Shown here: in pieces, positions 53,038 through 60,465 of the stretch
Layout of the letters: each line of letters opens with the position of its first letter
Numbering within the stretch: position 1 is the first letter of the stretch
Assembly: GCA_944323155.1 (NCBI GenBank)
Contig: CALURL010000002.1
Coordinates: 1-64,000 of the forward strand
Direction: 5' to 3'
DNA: 64,000 bases
Source of the DNA: Candidatus Gastranaerophilales bacterium
GTDB taxonomy: Bacteria; Cyanobacteriota; Vampirovibrionia; Gastranaerophilales; Gastranaerophilaceae
Notes under the pieces: model-generated
Database searches by the model: none
Told to the model about the DNA's origin: nothing
Seen by the model: only the letters and a program-made list of their open reading frames with translations
Position numbers and translations under genes: made by a program

Positions 53038-53837
53038 ATGAAAAGCTTACAAAGATACGTTCACGGGGGGGGGGCACAGGCGCAGAGCTGAATTCGGCCT
53101 CTCACAATGAATTTTACAAGCCGAGAAAATTCGCATTTACTCTGGCTGAGGTTCTTGTTACATTAGGCATAATTGGGGTTGTTTCTGCTATGACAATTCC
53201 AACATTAATGCAAAATCATCAGAAGAAGGTTTATGTTACTCAGCTGCATAAAGTGTATAATGTGTTGCAGCAGGGTTTTATTCAGGAAATGACTGATAGA
53301 AATGCTGTAAATCTTACAGAAGCTGGATTAACAGGCACAGATAGTATACGCGCGTTTTTTCGTAAATATTTTAAAGTTATTCAAGATTGTGATAAAGGTG
53401 TTGTTGAACCGTGTTTTGCATCTGATTATAGAAACATAGAAGGAAGTTCAGTAACTGAAGTTAATGGAAATGACTGGCATGGAGGGGCTTGTGCTGTATT
53501 GGCTGATGGAAATTCTATTTGCCTTGACAGTCCGACTTTCACATCAGCTACTCTAGAAGATGGGCGTACCGTCTCAATGGGAAATGTGTTTGTCGATACA
53601 AATGGAGCTAAAGAACCAAATATTATTGGACGAGATGCTTTTATTTTTGCAGTTTTTTCAGATGGCGTTTTAGATACAGCTCATGCTGATGTGGCTTGCA
53701 GAATTGAGGGTAATTGTAATGGTGGTTCAATAAAAGATGCAAGGCTTATTGGAAATGATTGTGAAAAGTCTGTTAAAGTATTAGATCATGTTTGTTTTGG
53801 TAAAATCCTTAATGATAACTGGCAGATGAATTATTAG
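53038..53837 (+). CDS. Poly-G-switched type IV prepilin-like protein 3 (frame OFF at G10)
   Basis: ATG 53038 with AAAGGAG reads MKSLQRYVH, then the G10 tract, then AQAQS and a stop. The frame offset by one base is open from the tract to 53837 and holds KPRKFA/FTLAEVLVTLGIIGVV with Glu5, the pilin helix, paired Cys in the body and the VDTNGAKEPNIIGRDAF loop. One extra G gives 266 residues with a leader of about 36. After the tract the switched frame reads GGGGTGAELNSAS, matching GGGGTGAEVV in copy 2. The gene has its own promoter. Confidence 0.75.
53065..53074 (+). repeat. G10 tract in prepilin gene 3
   Basis: Ten G in the context TTCAC-G10-CACAGGCGCAGAG, ten codons into the gene. Its length, position and 3' flank match those of prepilin 2. 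Confidence 0.9.
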
Positions 53838-53841
53838 ATAT

Positions 53842-55383
53842 TTAAACAGATTTTTTTGTGTTTTTTGTTTTGATGAGTAATAAGAGTGGAATTACGGCAA
53901 CTGCCAAAAATGCAAGAACTGTAAATGCATCGAAAAATGAGGCAAGTCTTGCCTGCTGCAGAAGTTCTTTGTATAAACTTCCACTCGCTTTTTTTGCCGC
54001 AACAACTTCCGGATAATGCATAAGGAATTTTGATTTCATTGCCATTAATTTGTATTGAAAAACAGGATTGTGAGGTGCCAAATTCCCTACAAGATAAGTT
54101 TGTCTAACTTGAGAAACCCTTGCAATAAAAGTTGCGGATACTGATGTAGCTATTGCAGTTATAAGGTTTTTAAACAGGGCATGCAATGAGGCTGCATCTG
54201 CATTTTTTGATGCCGGAAGTGTTTGGAAAGATAATGCTGTGACAGGTACAAATGCCATAGGGACACCTATACATAAAAGAATATTCGGTAATACAACGCT
54301 TTCTATTGAAGATGTTGTATTTAACTGGGTTAGCATTAACAGTGAAACTGATATCGTTAGAAAGCCGGCTGTTGCCATAATTTTAGGTTTAATAAATCTT
54401 GAAACTTCACCGAACAAAAGCAGTCCGATAAGACATATTACGGCTCTCGGGAACATAGAAAGCCCTGATTTTGAAGGGCTGTACCCTAAAAGACTCTGTA
54501 CAAACATCGGAACAAGCAGCAGTGTAGAATAAAGCATTACGTTTATAACAGAACTGATTAATGTGCCAAACATAAAGTTTCTGTCTTTGAATACTCTAAT
54601 ATCAATTACCGGATATTTGTATTCAAGTTCCCAAACATAGAAGAACACAAATGAAAAAATACAAACACCGGTTGTCCAGCAAATCCATGTTGTATCAAAC
54701 CAGTTATACTGCTGTCCTTTATCAAGAACAACCTGCATGCAGCCCATTGCCAGAACAATTGCTCCGTAACCTATTATGTCAAATTTTTTATTATATTTTT
54801 GTTTTTCCGGTTTGTCGTTAGGTACAAACATTTTTACAAGTGCGAAAGAAATCATACAAAGCGGAATATTCATGATAAATATCCATTGCCAGGAATAATT
54901 ATCTGTTAAATAACCCCCTATAAAGGGCCCTGCAAGCGGTGAAAACATTGCAGCAACCCCGAAAAGTCCCATCGCAACTCCCCTTTGTTCGGGAGGAAAT
55001 ATCTCGAGTAAAACCGCCTGACATAAAGGTAATATTGCTCCGCTTCCTATACCTTGAATTATTCTTGCCGCAATAAGCGCCTGTAAGTTCGGTGCCAGTA
55101 TGCAAAGCAGGCAGCCTAATGCAAACACCCATATACTATAAAATAGTAAAAGTTTTTTACCTATACTTCTTACAAGATAACCTGTTACAGGAAGCATTAA
55201 TCCGCCTGATATTATGTAACATGTTATAACTGTATTGGTTTCATATTGTGTTGCCCCGTAAAAGCCCGCAATGTGAGGCTGGCTTACGTTTGTCGCAGAT
55301 GATGCGGCAAGCGATAGAAATGCCGGCAGCAATACGGAAATTGCCACAATATAGGGGTTTGTTTGTTTTTTTACTTCTTCCAT
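53842..55383 (-). CDS. DHA2-family (EmrB/QacA) drug efflux permease
   Basis: A 513-residue inner-membrane transporter of 14 helices. Motifs: NTVITCYIISGGLMLPVTGY, the GxxxGPxxGG-like SPLAGPFIGGYL, RIIQGIGSGAILPL (motif C-like region) and DRNFMFGTL at the central loop. It overlaps the adaptor gene by one base. Together with the HlyD-type adaptor and the TolC-type channel it would form a tripartite pump for hydrophobic drugs or lipids. Confidence 0.9.
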   Translation of the reverse strand: MEEVKKQTNPYIVAISVLLPAFLSLAASSATNVSQPHIAGFYGATQYETNTVITCYIISGGLMLPVTGYLVRSIGKKLLLFYSIWVFALGCLLCILAPNLQALIAARIIQGIGSGAILPLCQAVLLEIFPPEQRGVAMGLFGVAAMFSPLAGPFIGGYLTDNYSWQWIFIMNIPLCMISFALVKMFVPNDKPEKQKYNKKFDIIGYGAIVLAMGCMQVVLDKGQQYNWFDTTWICWTTGVCIFSFVFFYVWELEYKYPVIDIRVFKDRNFMFGTLISSVINVMLYSTLLLVPMFVQSLLGYSPSKSGLSMFPRAVICLIGLLLFGEVSRFIKPKIMATAGFLTISVSLLMLTQLNTTSSIESVVLPNILLCIGVPMAFVPVTALSFQTLPASKNADAASLHALFKNLITAIATSVSATFIARVSQVRQTYLVGNLAPHNPVFQYKLMAMKSKFLMHYPEVVAAKKASGSLYKELLQQARLASFFDAFTVLAFLAVAVIPLLLLIKTKNTKKSV

Positions 55384-56510
55384 TATTTGATTTTAACCTT
55401 TGGCACAACTGACATTCCAGGAACAATATTGTATTTGCTTATATCTTCATCAAATACAATTTTTACAGGCACACGCTGAACAATTTTTACATAACTTCCC
55501 ACAGCGTTTTCCGGCGGGAATAAGCTTGATTTGGCACCTGTTGCACGCTGAATACTGTCTACATGTCCTTTAAAACGTTTATTCGGGTATGTATCTATTT
55601 TTATTGAAACCGGCTGGCCTTTTTTCATATTGGTTAATTGAATTTCTTTGAAGTTTGCAATAACCCAGACATGCTTTGGTACAATATTCATTAAAGGCTG
55701 CCCTACTTGCAGATAATTGCCTTTTTCAACGCTTCTTGCCGATACCATGCCATCTTGAGGTGCATAAATTTTTGTATAAGATAAGTTTAATTTAGCCTGC
55801 TCAACTTCGGCTTCCAGTCTTTTAATTTCGGCTTGAACCGCTTCTGCCTTAGCTTTATGGGATTCTAAAGCTGATTCCATTGCTTTCGCTCTTTCTGTTG
55901 CGGCTTTGTGGTTTGCCTGAGCTACTGTATAGGAGGTATTACTGTTATCATAATCTTGCTTTGACACAATTCCTTCTTTGTACATATCTGAATATCTTTT
56001 ATGATCTTTAGTTGCAAAGTCCAGTTTTGACTGTGTTGAATTTATGTCCTCGTAAGACTGTTGAACATTAGACCCGCCTTCTTCAATTTGTTTTTCGGTT
56101 ACGTTTAGCTGAGCTTTTGCCTCGAGAAGTTTTGCTTCTGTTTGGTGAAGTTTAACCTCATAATCCGCAGGATCTATTTCAACAAGCAACTGACCTGCTT
56201 TAACTTCGTCGTTATCATCGACAAGCAGATTAATTACAGGCCCTGAAACCCTTGGCGCTACAGAAATTAATCGTCCTTCAACAAAAGCATCGTCTGTTGA
56301 TTGAAAGTATGTAGCATGAATTGCTGCTGATATTCCCATAACAATAAGAATTACTGCTGTTGCAATTGGTACTACTACTCTTTTTTTCTTGTATTCGGGG
56401 CGTTTTTTCTTTGCTCTTGCTTTTCTTTCTTTTAAAACTTCTTTTGCTTTTTCGTCTAATTCTTCTTTACTTAATTTTTTCTTTGGGGTTTTATCGTCTT
56501 CCATTTTCAC
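55383..56510 (-). CDS. HlyD/EmrA-type membrane fusion protein
   Basis: A 375-residue adaptor. It has a Lys-rich cytoplasmic N-terminus, one transmembrane helix (about 45-68), biotinyl-lipoyl halves (VISVAPRVSGPVINLLVDDN and IYAPQDGMVSARSVEKGNYL), a long coiled-coil hairpin between (about 120-250) and a beta-barrel (PVSIKIDTYPNKRFKGHVDS). It bridges the permease to the outer-membrane channel. Two bases separate it from the marR gene. Confidence 0.92.
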   Translation of the reverse strand: MKMEDDKTPKKKLSKEELDEKAKEVLKERKARAKKKRPEYKKKRVVVPIATAVILIVMGISAAIHATYFQSTDDAFVEGRLISVAPRVSGPVINLLVDDNDEVKAGQLLVEIDPADYEVKLHQTEAKLLEAKAQLNVTEKQIEEGGSNVQQSYEDINSTQSKLDFATKDHKRYSDMYKEGIVSKQDYDNSNTSYTVAQANHKAATERAKAMESALESHKAKAEAVQAEIKRLEAEVEQAKLNLSYTKIYAPQDGMVSARSVEKGNYLQVGQPLMNIVPKHVWVIANFKEIQLTNMKKGQPVSIKIDTYPNKRFKGHVDSIQRATGAKSSLFPPENAVGSYVKIVQRVPVKIVFDEDISKYNIVPGMSVVPKVKIK

Positions 56511-56512
56511 CT

Positions 56513-56971
56513 CTATATTTGTAAATTTAATTCTTCTTCCAAGTTTGTTTTTATTTTATTTAATACTTTAAGACATGTTTCAAGGTCGTTATCACAAACG
56601 CCTTTAACAGAATATTGCCATAAGTCTAAAACTGTTGGCAGCGCTTGTTTATATGCTGCTTTCCCTTTTTCTGTGATATTTATCTTAAAAATTTTCCTTT
56701 TGTTAACATCTGATGTTCTTGTTACAAGTTCCATTTTTTCCAGTATGTTAACTATTCTTGTTATATTAGGCCTATCTTTAAGTGTTAATGCACTAATCTG
56801 GCGTTGATAAAGTCCGTCATGGTCGATAATTGCAGTGAGAACTGTGTATTGTTCCGGGGTTATCTCAAATTTTTCTTTTTTGAACCTTTGTGTCGCAAGT
56901 GCGCGTGTCATTTTTCCCACACGTACAAGCTTCATCCCTATTCTGCTTTTTAATAAATCTTTTTTATCCAT
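56513..56971 (-). CDS. MarR-family repressor of the efflux locus
   Basis: A 152-residue winged-helix regulator: LTLKDRPNITRIVNILEKM is the recognition helix, and KRKIFKINITEKGKAAYKQA the wing and following helix. It is the first gene of the marR-emrA-emrB operon and is divergent from the TolC-type gene. A perfect palindrome lies between the two promoters, so it probably represses both until a ligand binds. Confidence 0.9.
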   Translation of the reverse strand: MDKKDLLKSRIGMKLVRVGKMTRALATQRFKKEKFEITPEQYTVLTAIIDHDGLYQRQISALTLKDRPNITRIVNILEKMELVTRTSDVNKRKIFKINITEKGKAAYKQALPTVLDLWQYSVKGVCDNDLETCLKVLNKIKTNLEEELNLQI

Positions 56972-56988
56972 GACTTGTCTTAAAATAT

Positions 56989-57014
56989 CTTTGTGTTATT
57001 ATGATAACACAAAG
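56989..57014. promoter_or_regulatory. Perfect palindromic operator for the MarR regulator
   Basis: CTTTGTGTTAT and ATAACACAAAG form an 11-base perfect inverted repeat with a four-base centre. It sits between the divergent marR (start 56971) and tolC-like (start 57031) genes, 16-18 bases from either start, so binding would block both. Confidence 0.85.
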
Positions 57015-57030
57015 AAGGAAAATGTGAAGC

Positions 57031-58431
57031 ATGAAAAAAATAAATATTTTAATACTTACCCTGAGTCTATTATTGTGCAGTCTTTCACCGGTTTGCGCAA
57101 AACAGACTGATAATAAAAACAAAAATAAGGAAGATTATAAACTTGAATATTTAAATTTAAAATGGTGGCAAAAATATAACGATTCAAATCTTAATCAATA
57201 TTTGATTAAAGCATACGAAAACAATCAGGATTTAAAAATTGCGAGTTTGAATGTAAAACAGGCTCAACAGGTTGTAAAAGAATCATTTGCTCAACAACTG
57301 CCGCATTTCGGTATTCAAGGTAATATTTTTAGAGACTTGCAGTCTTCTGATACAAAATTGGGTGATGTGGTAATTAACGATTACAGTCAGAGTAATTTTG
57401 TATTGCCTTTGACTATGACATATGAACTTGATATTTGGGGCGAAAATTATTTAAAAACTAAAGCTATAAAAAAACAGGTTGAGATGATTAAGCAGAATGA
57501 AAGAGCTACTTATATAGCATTGACTTCTGCTATCGCTTCTCAATATTTTAATTTTATTAAAATAGATAAACTGATTAAAAATCAGGAAGAACTTGTAAAA
57601 CTTCAAACAGAAATTGTCAGAATGACAGAGATTAAATATAATAACGGTCTTGCTCCGATTACTGAACTTCTTGCAGAAAAACAAATTTTGACAACTTTTC
57701 AAGAAGAATTGAATTCTTACCGTGATACTCAGCTTGTTATTGGAAGACAGCTCGGTGTTTTGACAGGCCAGCGTGAAGTTGATAACAGTTTACTTCCGAG
57801 AAGTGATTATAACAGTCTTACTCTGATTGATATTCCTGAAAGTATAAGCGCAGAAGCCATTCAATTCAGACCTGACTTAATAAAAACAGAAGACTATATT
57901 GAAAAAATCGGGATTGATGTAAGAGTTGCCAAACGTGATTTTTTACCTAAGTTTTTAATTTACGGCCAAGCTGGATTTAATGCTTATCAATTATCAAATA
58001 TTTTTGGAAATCACACTTTTAAATCTAATATTGGATTTATGCCATCATTAGATTTGTTTACAGGCGGGGCGAAAATGGCTCATTTCCGCTATAAAAAATT
58101 AGAATATGAAAAGGCTCAGCAAACTTATGAAAAAACAATTTTAACCTCAATTCAAGAAGTTAATAATTCTTTAAGTTCTGCAATTACTGCAAAAGAAAAT
58201 TATGAGCAGAGTAAAAAACGTTTTTCTCTTGCAAAGGATGAGTATAACCTTTCTGATAGAAAATACCAGATAGGTGCAAAGTCCAAAATGGATAATATGC
58301 GTGCAAAAGAAGCATTACTTCTTGCGGAAAAATCTGATGTTTCAAATAAAATTAACTATGAAATTGCAACTGTTAATATTTATAAGGCCATAGGCGGAAA
58401 AGATTATACTACCGTAAATGAAGAATTATAA
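57031..58431 (+). CDS. TolC/NodT-type outer-membrane efflux channel
   Basis: A 466-residue channel with a signal peptide (MKKINILILTLSLLLCSLSP, cleaved near VCA/KQ). The NodT-like opening LKWWQKYNDSNLNQYLIKAY is followed by two repeats of long helical hairpins (LNVKQAQQVVKES; TSIQEVNNSLSSAITAKENY). No lipobox is clear. It is divergent from the marR-emrA-emrB operon and completes the pump across both membranes, confirming a diderm envelope. Confidence 0.92.
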   Translation: MKKINILILTLSLLLCSLSPVCAKQTDNKNKNKEDYKLEYLNLKWWQKYNDSNLNQYLIKAYENNQDLKIASLNVKQAQQVVKESFAQQLPHFGIQGNIFRDLQSSDTKLGDVVINDYSQSNFVLPLTMTYELDIWGENYLKTKAIKKQVEMIKQNERATYIALTSAIASQYFNFIKIDKLIKNQEELVKLQTEIVRMTEIKYNNGLAPITELLAEKQILTTFQEELNSYRDTQLVIGRQLGVLTGQREVDNSLLPRSDYNSLTLIDIPESISAEAIQFRPDLIKTEDYIEKIGIDVRVAKRDFLPKFLIYGQAGFNAYQLSNIFGNHTFKSNIGFMPSLDLFTGGAKMAHFRYKKLEYEKAQQTYEKTILTSIQEVNNSLSSAITAKENYEQSKKRFSLAKDEYNLSDRKYQIGAKSKMDNMRAKEALLLAEKSDVSNKINYEIATVNIYKAIGGKDYTTVNEEL

Positions 58432-58511
58432 AAAATTATCCTTGTGTTGAATTAATATTTTATCTTCTCGAGTTTTAATATAATTATTAAAATAGAAGAG
58501 GTAAATATTTT

Positions 58512-59087
58512 ATGGCTAAACTCGGTTTAATTTCAATTGTCTTATTGTTCATTTCATTATTTTGTTTTGCGCAGTGCGTTAAAGCTGAAGAAATTCATTT
58601 TAATAATGACGTATTCGACTTAAAATACAGTGCAATGTCTATAGAACATAATGGCTATGATAATGAATATTTTCTAAAGAATGAAAATCGGAATAATTGG
58701 ACTAAAATGGTTGGAATATATTATTATCCCGATATCAAAGACCCATTGAAATTTGCCTCACAAGAGGATAAAGATATTGAGGCAAAAGATACAAATGTCC
58801 TTTTAAAATTTATAGAGAATAAAAAGCAGGATAAAGCAGCGCTCAGTTACCTTCAAAACGGCTCTTTGAATGGTAAAAACTTTTTTGAATACAATATTTA
58901 TAAATATGAAAAGCATCCTGATAAGGGAATGATGGTTTTGAGATATGCAATAAGATATTTCTTTAAGAATGACGGCGAAATTATGCAGATTGGAAATAAA
59001 GTAAGAGAGGAAAATGATAAATATCTTCAGTTGATAGTTTCATCTCCAATACCGCCAATTGTTGAGAAGGATATAGATAGTAAGTAA
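58512..59087 (+). CDS. Exported hypothetical protein
   Basis: A 191-residue protein with a signal peptide (LISIVLLFISLFCFAQCVKA, ending near residue 25) and a mature domain with no family I recognise. GLU/LYS-rich loops and a YAIRYFFKNDGEIMQIGNKV strand pair suggest a compact periplasmic domain. AGAGG precedes the ATG. It lies downstream of the channel gene, 80 bases away, and might be cotranscribed with it. Confidence 0.65.
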   Translation: MAKLGLISIVLLFISLFCFAQCVKAEEIHFNNDVFDLKYSAMSIEHNGYDNEYFLKNENRNNWTKMVGIYYYPDIKDPLKFASQEDKDIEAKDTNVLLKFIENKKQDKAALSYLQNGSLNGKNFFEYNIYKYEKHPDKGMMVLRYAIRYFFKNDGEIMQIGNKVREENDKYLQLIVSSPIPPIVEKDIDSK

Positions 59088-59107
59088 CGATTATTTCATA
59101 ACATTGT

Positions 59108-59587
59108 TTAGAATTCGATTTCAAAATTATCAAGAATTTTAGTTCTATACTTGTTTAATAAATTATTAAACGTTTCAATTTCTTCTTTTGAAAAATCTTC
59201 TAAAACTTTTTCTCCCAGGTTTTTGAAAACTTCATGGGTTTTGTCATATAATTCTTTGCCTTTAGGGGTTATTTTAGTTATTTTTTTTAGGATATTATTT
59301 TCACTGCTTGCAATTCTTTTGATATAACCCTTATCTTCCATATCGTTTAGAATTTTTCCTATATGAGCTTTTCCTTTAAAAAGCAATTTTGATAAATCGC
59401 TTTGTGACAACCCGGGGGTTGATATAATATAGCTAAGTATAGTGTATTCCACTAATTCAAGCCTGGATTTTACAATATCTTTGTAATAACTTTTTCCAAG
59501 CAAATAACTAACTCTTGCTGTTTTTTCAATATTGAAAGGCAAACCATCAATAAATAACGGATTTGTTCTAAAACTTTGTTCTGTCAT
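59108..59587 (-). CDS. MarR-family transcriptional regulator
   Basis: A 159-residue regulator. The winged helix is in STPGLSQSDLSKLLFKGKAH and IGKILNDMEDKGYIKR, with the wing near ILKKITKITPKGKELYDK. It is convergent with the exported protein gene and divergent from the Ser/Gln-rich gene downstream of 59.7 kb. Its target is unknown; its own upstream region shows no perfect palindrome. Confidence 0.85.
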   Translation of the reverse strand: MTEQSFRTNPLFIDGLPFNIEKTARVSYLLGKSYYKDIVKSRLELVEYTILSYIISTPGLSQSDLSKLLFKGKAHIGKILNDMEDKGYIKRIASSENNILKKITKITPKGKELYDKTHEVFKNLGEKVLEDFSKEEIETFNNLLNKYRTKILDNFEIEF

Positions 59588-59768
59588 ATAATTACCACCA
59601 TTTCAATTATATCATAAGATTTCTATTAATAAAACTGTATATTTTTCTACTTGTAAAAAAATCTTAATATTTTAAATTTTTTCTAAAGTTGTTTGAGATA
59701 AATTCCGATACCAGATTTGTATCTTAGTTTATTTGTATAAACTTACAAGTAAGGAAGGACGGTATCTC

Positions 59769-60272
59769 GTGACAACAATTTCATCTGTAAGCAGCACAAG
59801 TTCCGGTATTGGAAGTGTTGTTTCGCAAAAGTCTTCCCATTTGAGTGAAACCACAAAAGCTCAATTGGAAGCGCTGGGTATTGCCGTAACTGACGGAATG
59901 ACAGAGGCTGAGGCAAAGCAAAAAATTGCAGAAGTTCAGGCTCAAAGACAGGCTCAAAATCAGAACAACCAGCAGGGAAACTCTTCTGAAAGCGAATTGT
60001 TTTCTGATGCAAAAGCTTTAGCTTCGCAAGTGGGTGTTTCTGTTTCAAGTGATTCTGATGTATCGGAAATTTTGGATGATATCGGGGTAAAACTTGAGAC
60101 TATGCTTGAACAAGCTCAAGGTGATTCGCAGAAATTATCTGAAATTTCATCTTACTTTTCACAGTTACAAAGTCTTGATGAACAAAATGATTCTATACAA
60201 TCATCGCAAAATAGCCTTTACGGAGCCATGAATATGATTTCCACAAGCAACAAAATTGCTCTTGGACTTTAA
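59769..60272 (+). CDS. Ser/Gln-rich hypothetical protein
   Basis: A 167-residue protein starting at GTG 59769 after AAGGAAGGA, giving MTTISSVSSTSSGIGSVV. It is rich in Ser, Gln and Asn. A SETTKAQLEALGIAVTDGM and TEAEAKQKIAEVQAQRQ section resembles short helix repeats seen in heavily secreted or flagellar-like proteins, and a coiled coil (LSEISSYFSQLQSLDEQN) follows. It ends with MNMISTSNKIALGL. It has no signal peptide or membrane segment. Unknown function. Confidence 0.6.
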   Translation: MTTISSVSSTSSGIGSVVSQKSSHLSETTKAQLEALGIAVTDGMTEAEAKQKIAEVQAQRQAQNQNNQQGNSSESELFSDAKALASQVGVSVSSDSDVSEILDDIGVKLETMLEQAQGDSQKLSEISSYFSQLQSLDEQNDSIQSSQNSLYGAMNMISTSNKIALGL

Positions 60273-60295
60273 TTCTTAAGACTTAACACATCAAG

Positions 60296-60407
60296 AAAAA
60301 GCAAAGCTCTGAACTATATTAGTTCAGAGCTTAAACTTACTACGGAGTTCAAATAGTAAGTTACATCTCAATTGTTGGTGGTCGAAGTGAGATGATTTTG
60401 TCTTGTA
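60296..60407 (-). ncRNA. Candidate small RNA with three stem-loops
   Basis: A predicted transcript of about 112 nt on the minus strand. Three perfect stems follow in order: 60394-60388 with 60370-60364 (7 bp), 60362-60354 with 60342-60334 (9 bp), and 60332-60321 with 60315-60304 (12 bp, then T-G-C-TTTTT as terminator). The first loop contains ACCACCAAC and the second GAACTCC, C-rich sequences able to pair with ribosome-binding sites. There is no open frame. A matching promoter lies just upstream. It sits between the Ser/Gln-rich gene and the zinc ATPase. Confidence 0.55.
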
Positions 60408-60413
60408 GTAATA

Positions 60414-60441
60414 ATTATAATAAAATTATTACTAAAGTCAA
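60414..60441 (-). promoter_or_regulatory. Promoter of the candidate small RNA
   Basis: On the minus strand TTGACT (60441-60436), 16 bases, then TATAAT (60419-60414). The predicted start is near 60407, just before the first stem-loop. It lies just past the ATPase stop. Confidence 0.6.
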
Positions 60442-60465
60442 TAAATCTACTAGTAGAAAATTATA

